Made by a program: the position numbers and the translations under genes
Assembly (NCBI GenBank): GCA_903898975.1
Contig: CAIUHT010000023.1
Location: 1 to 5,722 of the forward strand
DNA length: 5,722 bases
Reading direction: 5' to 3'
Source of the DNA: an uncultured Planctomycetaceae bacterium
GTDB taxonomy: Bacteria > Planctomycetota > Planctomycetia > Planctomycetales > Planctomycetaceae
Shown here: positions 1-5,514 of the stretch, piece by piece
Layout: every line of letters starts with the position of its first letter
Numbering within the stretch: position 1 is the first letter of the stretch
The notes under the pieces: model-generated
Told to the model about the DNA's origin: nothing
The model's database searches: none
Seen by the model: the letters and a program-made list of their open reading frames with translations, nothing else

Positions 1-454
1 AAACGACCGACTCGAGCATCGCCCGCAGGGCGTCGGGCTCGTCGAACAGGATCGACCCGTACGGCTTGATGCGGTCGCGGTAGTTGCCCCCCAGCAGTCG
101 GGAGACAGGCTGACCGCAGGCCTTTCCGAACAGGTCCCACAGGGCGATGTCGATGCCACTGATGGCGTGTTCGACCGATCCGCCGCGTCCCTGCCAGAAG
201 CTCGACTGCCGCAGCTTTTCGGTGACGCGTTCGGGCTCGACCGCCGACTCGTCTTTCAGCAGCGGCCACAACAGCCCCAAGGCTCCCTCGACCAGCGCCC
301 CGGAAGTGAAGACGCTGCCGACACCGGTCAGTCCCTCGTCGGTTACCACTTCGAGCAGCGTGTGGAGGTTCTCCTTCTTCTCATGCCCCTGTGGCCAGCC
401 TCCGTCCACGGTGGCGCCGACCAGCGGAATGATTTCAACGTGCTTGATTTTCAT
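1..454 (-). CDS. Enolase-superfamily (mandelate racemase/muconate lactonizing enzyme type) protein, N-terminal part
   Basis: Reading the reverse strand from the ATG at 454 gives 151 uninterrupted residues starting MKIKHVEIIPLVGATVDGGW; the gene continues past the left edge, so the 3' part is missing. The visible part is the N-terminal capping domain plus the beginning of the barrel. Residues 97-122 (AISGIDIALWDLFGKACGQP, then VSRLLG) fit the PROSITE MR/MLE signature 1 position by position, including D102, D107, G110, K111 and the closing LLG. Family members abstract a proton next to a carboxylate and stabilise a Mg2+-bound enediolate; many are sugar-acid dehydratases, others racemases or cycloisomerases. 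The metal ligands and catalytic Lys/His lie in the missing barrel, so substrate and reaction cannot be assigned. It lies 141 nt downstream of the aldo/keto reductase gene on the same strand, consistent with one operon. No Shine-Dalgarno is visible; the start was chosen because MKI-x-x-V-E is a typical family N-terminus. Family assignment is firm; exact function is unknown. Confidence 0.93.
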   Translation of the reverse strand, partial: MKIKHVEIIPLVGATVDGGWPQGHEKKENLHTLLEVVTDEGLTGVGSVFTSGALVEGALGLLWPLLKDESAVEPERVTEKLRQSSFWQGRGGSVEHAISGIDIALWDLFGKACGQPVSRLLGGNYRDRIKPYGSILFDEPDALRAMLESVV

Positions 455-595
455 GGCGGACGAACGGGGGGTTGACTGGGGGGAAGCGGGTGGAGGTCGA
501 GGGCAGGGCAGGGGAGGTGCGGTCTGTTCAGCAGCCAGGCGGACCGGCGATTCGAGAGTCTTATGAGGGCAGGGTGAATCGGCCAGTTGCTGTCC
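455..595. other. Spacer between reductase and enolase-type genes, with six G-runs
   Basis: This 141-nt spacer holds no gene I can support. The plus strand has G-runs at 466-471, 478-483, 488-490, 501-503, 506-508 and 511-514. Counted over 465-515 it has 32 G and only 6 C, so the minus-strand transcript is C-rich and G-poor. That composition is compatible with a Rho loading region, and the DNA could form a G-quadruplex on the plus strand; both are inferences. A short inverted repeat (CGGTC 520-524 / GACCG 542-546) is too weak to call a terminator, and no T-run follows it on the minus strand. Confidence 0.5.
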
Positions 596-1585
596 TCAAC
601 CCCGCAGCGGGTCGGGTTGTTTCCAAGGGCCCGGGAAGGCTTGATCGATCCTTGCGACGTGCTCTGGGGGGACGGCGAGGCTGGCGGCCGCAATTGCCTG
701 CTCAATCTGGGCACGGGTCTTGACCCCGACAATCAGCGACGACATCGCCGGTTGGGTGAGTGCCCAGGCCAGGGCATACCCCGCCTGGTCGACACCCGCC
801 TCTGCGGCCAACTCCCGCAGGGCGTCGAGCCGATCGAACAGGGCGTCGTCGGTCTTCCACATCCATTCGGGTTTTTCAGCCAGTCGGGAATCGACTGGTG
901 GGGGTGACCCACGGTGGTATTTGCCCGTCAGTAGTCCCCCCTGCAGCGCCTGGTAGGGGGTTACGCCAATGCCCCGCTGGCGACAGTATTCCAGGTCGTG
1001 CTGGAACTCCCGACGCAGCAGGCTGAAGGGAATCTGCGACGACACCAGTCTGGGGCCCAGCCCTCGGTCGGCGAGCGCCCGCAGTTCTGCCATCTGCCAC
1101 GCCGCGTGGTTTGACACACCGAAACAGCGGATCTTTCCCTGCCTTACGGCGACGTCCATCGCGGCGAGCGTGGTCTCGAGGGGGACTTCCCGATCGGGCC
1201 AGTGGGCAATGTAAAGATCGATGGTGTCGGTCTGCAGCCGCCGCAGGCTGCGGTCGACCTCGCGGAGCACATGCACGGGCGACAGACCGCGATCCTGGGG
1301 GCCGGGGCCGACGGGAGCCCCCACCTTGGTCGCCACAATCGCCTTGTCACGCCGACCCTTCAGCGCCCGCCCCACAATCTCCTCGGCGACTCCCCCCGGG
1401 CTACCCAGGAAGCGGCGGTAGCCTTCGTAGACATTCGCCGTGTCGATGAAGTTGATTCCCAAGTCGAGCGCGGCGTGAATCAGCCCCTCGGCGGCGGGGC
1501 CTTCGACCGGAGAGCCGAAGGTCATCGTCCCCAGGCAGATCGGAGAGACCAGCAGGCCAGAGGTGCCAAGCGGGCGGAGTTGCAT
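596..1585 (-). CDS. Aldo/keto reductase family oxidoreductase
   Basis: A 329-residue protein of the usual AKR length (about 300-350 residues) that would catalyse NAD(P)H-dependent carbonyl reduction, or the reverse oxidation, in the cytoplasm. The catalytic tetrad is complete by motif: D48 and Y53 in NFIDTANVYEG, K87 in VATKVG and H128 in YIAHWPD. QGKIRCFGVSNH (149-160) is the familiar strand after the catalytic region, and the C-terminal SSLIVGVKTRAQIEQ (282-296) matches the cofactor-phosphate-binding segment, with R291 and Q293. Between Y53 and the E68/E69 pair there is a longer loop (GYRRFLGSPGGVA) than in AKRs with the short Y-x-x-G-x-S-E spacing. The ATG at 1585 was chosen because MQLRPLGTSGLLVSPICLG is the standard AKR N-terminus; an ATG at 1732 would add 49 residues with no family resemblance. 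The leader is pyrimidine-rich with no Shine-Dalgarno. It precedes the enolase-superfamily gene on the same strand, suggesting a sugar or sugar-acid pathway. The substrate is unknown. Confidence 0.95.
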   Translation of the reverse strand: MQLRPLGTSGLLVSPICLGTMTFGSPVEGPAAEGLIHAALDLGINFIDTANVYEGYRRFLGSPGGVAEEIVGRALKGRRDKAIVATKVGAPVGPGPQDRGLSPVHVLREVDRSLRRLQTDTIDLYIAHWPDREVPLETTLAAMDVAVRQGKIRCFGVSNHAAWQMAELRALADRGLGPRLVSSQIPFSLLRREFQHDLEYCRQRGIGVTPYQALQGGLLTGKYHRGSPPPVDSRLAEKPEWMWKTDDALFDRLDALRELAAEAGVDQAGYALAWALTQPAMSSLIVGVKTRAQIEQAIAAASLAVPPEHVARIDQAFPGPWKQPDPLRG

Positions 1586-1737
1586 GCGGTGGGGAAAGCT
1601 GTGGGAGAGAGAAATGCGGTAGGAGCGGTGCGGCTGAGGGAGGCGGGAGCGCTTGACTTGGGAATCCAGATCGGGCGATGGGCACAGAAAGTTGCTGCAG
1701 GAAAGGTCAGCACCAACAGCGGGCTTTTTCACTCAGG

Positions 1738-1779
1738 CCGCTGCCCGTCCCGACACCGCTGCCCGTCCCGACACCGCTG
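1738..1779. repeat. 18-bp direct tandem repeat, about 2.3 copies
   Basis: The unit CCGCTGCCCGTCCCGACA occurs at 1738-1755, identically at 1756-1773, and its first six bases again at 1774-1779. It lies in the gene-free spacer, about 150 nt upstream of the reductase start. It may be simple replication slippage or paired binding sites; nothing in the sequence decides this. Confidence 0.85.
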
Positions 1780-1950
1780 ACAGTTGAGGTGGTGCCCCGG
1801 AGACTGATCCGCTGGCCTGCCGCGATTGGCAAGCCGGCACAGCACCAAGCCAGCAACTCGGCTGATGGTACCGAGTGCGCAGGGCGACTGAAAAGTGGGA
1901 CCCAGACAGGTTCGCCGAGAGATTCGTCCCGGCAGGGTAGCCCGTTGAGA

Positions 1951-1970
1951 GCGGCGTTATTGAGCGCCGC
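1951..1970. repeat. Short GC-rich inverted repeat
   Basis: GCGGCG (1951-1956) and CGCCGC (1965-1970) are perfect inverted repeats around an AT-richer 8-base loop (TTATTGAG). No T-run follows on either strand, so it is not called a terminator. Its significance in GC-rich DNA is low. Confidence 0.35.
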
Positions 1971-2036
1971 CGCAGCACGCCGATCGGTAGACCGGCGGGA
2001 TCGCGGCGACTCATGTGCCGGTCACCCTCGTGCGCA

Positions 2037-2085
2037 ACGACGGCTGGTCTGCCGTGGGGAGGCGACACAAGGGACGTGCCGTCGT
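2037..2085. repeat. 8-bp inverted repeat in the spacer
   Basis: ACGACGGC (2037-2044) is perfectly complementary to GCCGTCGT (2078-2085), enclosing 33 nt. A competing small hairpin (ACGGC 2040-2044 with GCCGT 2051-2055, 6-nt loop) uses the same left arm. It could be part of a folded RNA or a chance event; an 8-bp match of this span is not rare in 880 nt of GC-rich DNA. Confidence 0.35.
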
Positions 2086-2141
2086 CGCGGGGAGGGGCCA
2101 TCCGTTGCGAGTGCGCGCCGCTGCGGGTGGACTGCGGGCCG

Positions 2142-2193
2142 GTGCGGTCGCCCCTCTCGTTTTGGAGCAGCGGGGCGAGTGGAAAGACCGCAC
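2142..2193. repeat. Two-step inverted repeat in the spacer
   Basis: An outer stem GTGCGGTC (2142-2149) / GACCGCAC (2186-2193) continues directly on its 5' side into an inner stem GCCCC (2150-2154) / GGGGC (2172-2176). The fold leaves a 9-nt bulge on the 3' side (2177-2185) and a 17-nt loop. Thirteen base pairs in one arm makes this the best folding candidate in the spacer. It sits about 270 nt upstream of the triple RidA start. Function is unknown and chance is not excluded. Confidence 0.4.
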
Positions 2194-2450
2194 GGAACGC
2201 TCACCCGCATGCGAAGGTTCGAAGCCGAGGTCGCTCGGAACAGCGACGGCACGTTGGAGGGGGAGGTGGTTAAAGGCGAGCAGATCAATTCCAGGCGACG
2301 GTGCCGGGTTTTGGCCAGCAAGAACCGCCCCCCGTGCCTGACGGAGGAATTCGTGAAGGGCTGTCCCTCCCCTCCGGAGCAACCCCTGTTTACCATTCCC
2401 GCCGCAACGCTCGTACGCCTTATTCAGTCCCCCATCCCTCACTGAGACGA

Positions 2451-2455
2451 GAGAG
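2451..2455 (+). promoter_or_regulatory. Weak Shine-Dalgarno-like GAGAG before the triple RidA gene
   Basis: GAGAG lies 9 nt before the ATG at 2465. It is a partial match to the anti-Shine-Dalgarno complement and the only purine-rich patch at a suitable distance, so it modestly supports that start. Confidence 0.4.
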
Positions 2456-2464
2456 CCCACACCC

Positions 2465-3706
2465 ATGCAGTCGCAATTCATTGAATGGCCCGCCGAGGGT
2501 GGCTCCGTCCGGCCCCAGGGGGCCGCCGCTGTGCGAGTCGGGAACCTGATCCTGGTGGGAAGCCTGCTGCCGGTCGATGGCGAGGGCCGGCTTGTCGCCC
2601 ACGATCTAGCTGGTCAGACCCGATTTGTGTTCGACACCCTGAGGCGGGTGCTGGAGCAGGCCGGGGCGACGCTCGCCGACGTGGTCAAGCACACGATCTG
2701 TTACTGCGTCGCCGCGGAGCAGGCCGACGCTGCACTGGCCGAGATCGATGCGGTTCGCTTCGGATACTTCCCGAATCCGGGTCCGACGACCACCGAGATC
2801 CGCGTTGGACTTGACGTCGAGGGGGCCTTGATCCAGCTCGACGCCTGGGCGGTGGTGAACGAACCGCGCGAACGGCTGGCTCCCCCGGGGCACTGGAGTT
2901 GGAGTCGCCCTGGCCCCTTCGTGCAGGGTTGGAAGGTTGGTCGGCTCCTGTTCCTCAGCGGACAGCGGTCGGTCGATGAAGCGGGCCGGGTGCTGGGCGA
3001 AGGGGACATTGAGATTCAGACCGATCACGCCTTCCGCAATCTCGACACGCTGCTGCGGGCCGGTGGGGGAGATCGCCACAGCCTGATGAAGCAGAACACC
3101 TACTTCCGCTTCTTCGGCCAGGGACGCGAAGTGACCGATTACTGGGAGAAAATGACCAACGTCCGCCGCAGGTACATGTCGATTCCCTCGGCGGCCGGGG
3201 CCGGATTGCGGATCCAGGGCTTCCCACAGACTGCTGAACTGATCCAGGTGGAGGGAATCGGGGCTCTCGGCACAGACAAGCAGCGACTTCAACCGGCGAA
3301 TCACTGGGATTGGAGCATTCCGAACACGCAGTTCACGCAAGGCTGGCGAATTGGGCCGTATGCCTTCATTGGCGGGCAGATTTCCGCCGACAACCGGGCC
3401 CGCGCGGTCGGGCGCGATATGGAAACGCAGACCCGCAACGTGTTCCAGTTCATTCACAATGTGCTGGCGGAAGGGGGGCTCGACGAGCGCGATGTGATCA
3501 AGCTTTTCATCTATTACCACGGGGAAGGGGATTGGAAGCAGATCGCCGCGACGCGGGAAACCATCGACCGGGTCCAGCAGGAGTTTTACGGGACTCCCGG
3601 ACCGGTCTCGACCTCCTTCCGGGTGGCCGGGTTTGCGTTTGAGGACCTGCTGATCGAAATCGAAGCGTTCGCCCTCGCCCGTGATGGTTCGGGTGGCCAG
3701 TCCTGA
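2465..3706 (+). CDS. Protein of three tandem RidA (YjgF/YER057c/UK114) domains
   Basis: A 413-residue protein, about three times the usual RidA length (near 130). Three RidA-like (PF01042-type) units follow each other: about 18-133 (core RVGNLILVGSLLP), 144-267 (KVGRLLFLSGQRS) and 281-404 (RIGPYAFIGGQIS). Each repeats the family order: strand with a Gly pair, a helix after a conserved Q/T-T patch (GQTRFVFDTL, IQTDHAFRNL, TQTRNVFQFI), the V-x-K strand (VVKHTICY, DVIKLFIYY), and an acidic last strand (LIQLDAWAV, LIQVEGIGA, LIEIEAFAL). Units 2 and 3 also share an HW-x-WS...F-x-QGW lead-in. Canonical RidA is a cytosolic homotrimer that hydrolyses reactive enamines/imines such as 2-aminoacrylate. 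At the position of the essential arginine (Arg105 in E. coli RidA) I align T110, A246 and T383, so canonical deaminase activity is doubtful; R113, R249 and R386 lie three positions later. No signal peptide. It is divergent from the reductase and upstream of the DUF1501 gene. Family membership is secure; function unknown. Confidence 0.93.
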   Translation: MQSQFIEWPAEGGSVRPQGAAAVRVGNLILVGSLLPVDGEGRLVAHDLAGQTRFVFDTLRRVLEQAGATLADVVKHTICYCVAAEQADAALAEIDAVRFGYFPNPGPTTTEIRVGLDVEGALIQLDAWAVVNEPRERLAPPGHWSWSRPGPFVQGWKVGRLLFLSGQRSVDEAGRVLGEGDIEIQTDHAFRNLDTLLRAGGGDRHSLMKQNTYFRFFGQGREVTDYWEKMTNVRRRYMSIPSAAGAGLRIQGFPQTAELIQVEGIGALGTDKQRLQPANHWDWSIPNTQFTQGWRIGPYAFIGGQISADNRARAVGRDMETQTRNVFQFIHNVLAEGGLDERDVIKLFIYYHGEGDWKQIAATRETIDRVQQEFYGTPGPVSTSFRVAGFAFEDLLIEIEAFALARDGSGGQS

Positions 3707-3823
3707 GGGCGATGTGTCGGACCGCTGGCAGGGCAGTGTGGGGCGGGCCGGACAACCCAAACCACACGGTGCCGCGGCAGGGCGAGTCGCGAGCCGGAAG
3801 GGCTGAGCCGTCGATAGGCTCTG

Positions 3824-3860
3824 AACCTGTTGGCTTTTTACGGGTGGCTGTTTACAGGTT
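3824..3860. repeat. 7-bp inverted repeat downstream of the triple RidA gene
   Basis: AACCTGT (3824-3830) pairs with ACAGGTT (3854-3860) across a 23-nt loop that contains the T5 run. AACCTGT appears once more at 3991-3997. It could be an operator-like arrangement or chance; no terminator geometry results. Confidence 0.3.
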
Positions 3861-3999
3861 GGCGTTCCGGTGGGGGCGTGGTCCAGGTTCGGTCCCGCCC
3901 TCTGGGAAACTTTTGGCGACCGGTCGTGCAGCACCCGCAGTCACAACACGAGAGGTAGGCACCCGGGGCAGGTGACACGGGATGGGCGACAACCTGTGC

Positions 4000-4028
4000 T
4001 TGTCTGGCCCTGTGGAAGCCGATATTTT
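4000..4028 (+). promoter_or_regulatory. Candidate sigma70-type promoter for the DUF1501 gene
   Basis: TTGTCT (4000-4005) and TATTTT (4023-4028) each match four of six consensus bases and are separated by exactly 17 nt. The -10 element lies in the only AT-rich patch of this spacer. Transcription would begin near 4035, leaving a leader of about 50 nt. This is a motif match only. Confidence 0.5.
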
Positions 4029-4041
4029 TAAAGATCTTGTT

Positions 4042-4058
4042 CCGGGTGATCAGCCCGG
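4042..4058 (+). repeat. Hairpin in the DUF1501 leader
   Basis: CCGGG (4042-4046) pairs with CCCGG (4054-4058), extendable by a T-G wobble to leave the loop GATCA. If transcription starts near 4035 it lies close to the 5' end of the mRNA, where such stems often protect against decay. It is followed by only three T's, so it is not called a terminator. Confidence 0.4.
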
Positions 4059-4075
4059 TTTGAGCCCTCCTTTTC

Positions 4076-4083
4076 CGGGGTGA
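4076..4083 (+). promoter_or_regulatory. Ribosome binding site before DUF1501
   Basis: CGGGGTGA matches six of eight bases of the ideal GGAGGTGA, and its G-run ends 6 nt before the ATG at 4087. This supports that start, which also gives the expected family N-terminus. Confidence 0.55.
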
Positions 4084-4086
4084 GCC

Positions 4087-5514
4087 ATGCTGCGGATTTT
4101 GGGGACACCCCAGCCCACCTGCGCGGGCTGGCGTCGGCGGGATGTGCTGCGGGCCGGGGGGGCGGGCCTGCTGGGGCTTTCGGCCAATCACCTGCTGGCC
4201 GCCGAGGAGGCGGGGTTGGTGCAGCACGCCACCGCCAAGTCGGTACTGTTCGTCTTCCTCTTCGGGGGGCCCAGCCAGCTTGAGACGTTCGATCTGAAGC
4301 CCGAGGCCGCCGAGCGGATTCGGGGTCCCTATCGTCCGATTGCCTGCCAGACCCCCGGGCTGCTGATGGGCGAGAAACTGCCCCGACTGGCGCAGATCTC
4401 CGACCGCTACGCCGTCGTCCGCACGGTCAATCACCCGCAAAACGACCACAACGCCTGTCACTACATTCAGACGGGACGGCCCATGCCAATTGTCCCCCGG
4501 GGGGCTGCCGGGGTGGATGCCACCGACAAAGACTGGCCCGCCCTCGGCTCGGTGGTGGACTATCTCGACGTTCGCTCGGGCCGGGCCGGCGATGTGCCCG
4601 GGTACGTCTACCTCCCCAATCCGCTAGGCCACATCCAGGGTTACGACCGGTTGGGGCAGTATGCCGGTTGGCTGGGGCGGCAACACAACGCCCTCGCCAC
4701 TTCGATTCGTAAACAGAATGCGACCGACAATCCCTATTTCCGCGACTGCACCGACGAAGAACTGCAGTTTCGCCTGAAGGAACTCGACGGCAATCCAGAG
4801 GTCACGCTCGATCGGCTGGCTGGCCGACGGGGCCTGTTGCAGCAGTTGGACGACCAGCGGCGGCAACTCGATCAGTCATTGCGGCTGACCGGGTTCGACC
4901 AGACCCGCGAGCGGGCCTTCACGCTGGCCACTTCGCAGGCGCTCCGCGACGCGCTCGACATCCGGCAAGAGTCGGCGGCCCTCCGCGACCGCTATGGCCG
5001 GCACCTGTTTGGGCAATCTGCAGTGGTCGCCCGGCGGATGCTTGAGGCGGGAGCCCGGTTTGTGACCCTGCTGTGGGATTGTCCCGACGGTTACAGCTGG
5101 GACAGCCACATTCACAACCACGATGTCGACAAGCACCTGCTGCCCGGTCTCGACCAGACCCTGTCGGCGCTGCTGCTCGACATGGAAGACCGTGGACTGC
5201 TCGACGAGACCCTGGTGGTCTGCGTGGGCGAGATGGGGCGGACCCCCGTGGGCAAAGCCAACTGGGGCCGGGACCACTGGAGCTACTGTTTCCCGGCTCT
5301 CCTGGCCGGGGGAGGCATTCGCGGCGGCGCCCTGTGGGGCCGCTCGGACCGCGACGCGGCGTATCCGCTGGAAAACGGAGTTTCGCCTGCAGACCTGGCA
5401 GCGACCATTCTGCACAGTCTTGGAATTGATCCCGAGTCGAGGATTCTCGACCAACAGGGGCGACCGGTGTCGCTGGTTGAAAACGGCACCCCCCTGGCGC
5501 GGTTGTTCGGCTGA
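4087..5514 (+). CDS. DUF1501 domain protein with Tat export signal
   Basis: A 475-residue protein of the DUF1501 (PF07394) family, which belongs to the alkaline phosphatase/sulfatase-like fold group and is strongly expanded in planctomycetes; its biochemical role is unknown. The N-terminus has MLRILGTPQP, then a twin-arginine signal (R16-R18 in RRRDVLRAGGAGLLGLSANH) with a hydrophobic stretch to about residue 38, so export across the inner membrane in folded form is likely. Family landmarks follow in order: FLFGGPSQLETFDLKP (57-72), NHPQNDHNACHYIQTGRP (115-132), TLLWDCPDGYSWDSH (327-341), VCVGEMGRTP (378-387), NWGRDHW (392-398) and GVSPADLAATILHSLGID (431-448). Histidines and acids in these motifs are plausible metal ligands, but this is inference from the fold group. 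Length is normal and the frame is intact. Family members are often encoded next to a DUF1549/DUF1553 cytochrome-type protein; none is seen in this window. It has its own promoter candidate and Shine-Dalgarno. Confidence 0.96.
   Translation: MLRILGTPQPTCAGWRRRDVLRAGGAGLLGLSANHLLAAEEAGLVQHATAKSVLFVFLFGGPSQLETFDLKPEAAERIRGPYRPIACQTPGLLMGEKLPRLAQISDRYAVVRTVNHPQNDHNACHYIQTGRPMPIVPRGAAGVDATDKDWPALGSVVDYLDVRSGRAGDVPGYVYLPNPLGHIQGYDRLGQYAGWLGRQHNALATSIRKQNATDNPYFRDCTDEELQFRLKELDGNPEVTLDRLAGRRGLLQQLDDQRRQLDQSLRLTGFDQTRERAFTLATSQALRDALDIRQESAALRDRYGRHLFGQSAVVARRMLEAGARFVTLLWDCPDGYSWDSHIHNHDVDKHLLPGLDQTLSALLLDMEDRGLLDETLVVCVGEMGRTPVGKANWGRDHWSYCFPALLAGGGIRGGALWGRSDRDAAYPLENGVSPADLAATILHSLGIDPESRILDQQGRPVSLVENGTPLARLFG

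Larger units (their letters stand above)
1586..2464. other. Long spacer between divergent genes, no supported gene
   Basis: This 879-nt region separates the minus-strand reductase from the plus-strand triple RidA gene and should carry both promoters. Open frames cross it on both strands, but their translations are rich in Arg, Pro, Ser and Cys, show no recognisable domain and overlap each other, which is what GC-rich non-coding DNA produces. It contains an 18-bp tandem repeat (1738-1779) and inverted repeats at 1951-1970, 2037-2085 and 2142-2193. The 65 nt directly before the reductase start are, on the transcript strand, 36 C and 8 G. I could not identify a convincing -35/-10 pair for either gene. 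A decayed mobile element or an uncharacterised non-coding RNA is possible but not shown. Confidence 0.6.
3707..4086. other. Spacer between triple RidA and DUF1501 genes
   Basis: This 380-nt region contains no gene I can support. Its first half has a small hairpin (GAGCC 3805-3809 / GGCTC 3817-3821) and a T5 run at 3835-3839; the 13-nt gap between them makes a Rho-independent terminator for the triple RidA gene only weakly possible. The second half holds a promoter candidate (4000-4028), an AT-rich patch unusual for this window (4021-4038, including the palindrome AAGATCTT at 4031-4038) and a hairpin at 4042-4058. The spacer suggests DUF1501 is transcribed separately from the gene before it. 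Confidence 0.55.

Noticed and set aside
147..566. Plus-strand open frames of 139 and 102 codons
   Set aside because: Both lie mainly antisense to the enolase-superfamily gene, which carries a full MR/MLE signature on the minus strand.
1586..1732. N-terminal extension of the reductase by 49 residues
   Set aside because: The extension has no similarity to AKR proteins, while the ATG at 1585 gives the standard AKR N-terminus.
1678..2445. 255-codon open frame on the plus strand in the long spacer
   Set aside because: The translation is rich in Arg, Ser, Pro and Cys, has no domain, includes the tandem repeat and overlaps equally open frames on the minus strand.
2011..2481. 156- and 124-codon open frames on the minus strand in the long spacer
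   Set aside because: Two overlapping frames of the same strand are both open and neither shows a domain or ribosome binding site; the longer one runs into the start of the triple RidA gene.
3805..3839. Rho-independent terminator after the triple RidA gene
   Set aside because: The 5-bp stem ends 13 nt before the T5 run, so the geometry is wrong; kept only as a weak possibility in the spacer description.
2606..3934. 442-codon open frame on the minus strand
   Set aside because: It lies antisense to the triple RidA gene, whose translation shows three clear family domains. The minus-strand translation has no recognisable motif; it is open because of the GC-rich codon pattern of the real gene.
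3838..4461. 207-codon open frame on the minus strand
   Set aside because: It covers the promoter region and start of DUF1501 in antisense; no recognisable motif.
4876..5454. 192-codon open frame on the minus strand
   Set aside because: Antisense to the conserved C-terminal half of DUF1501; no independent support.
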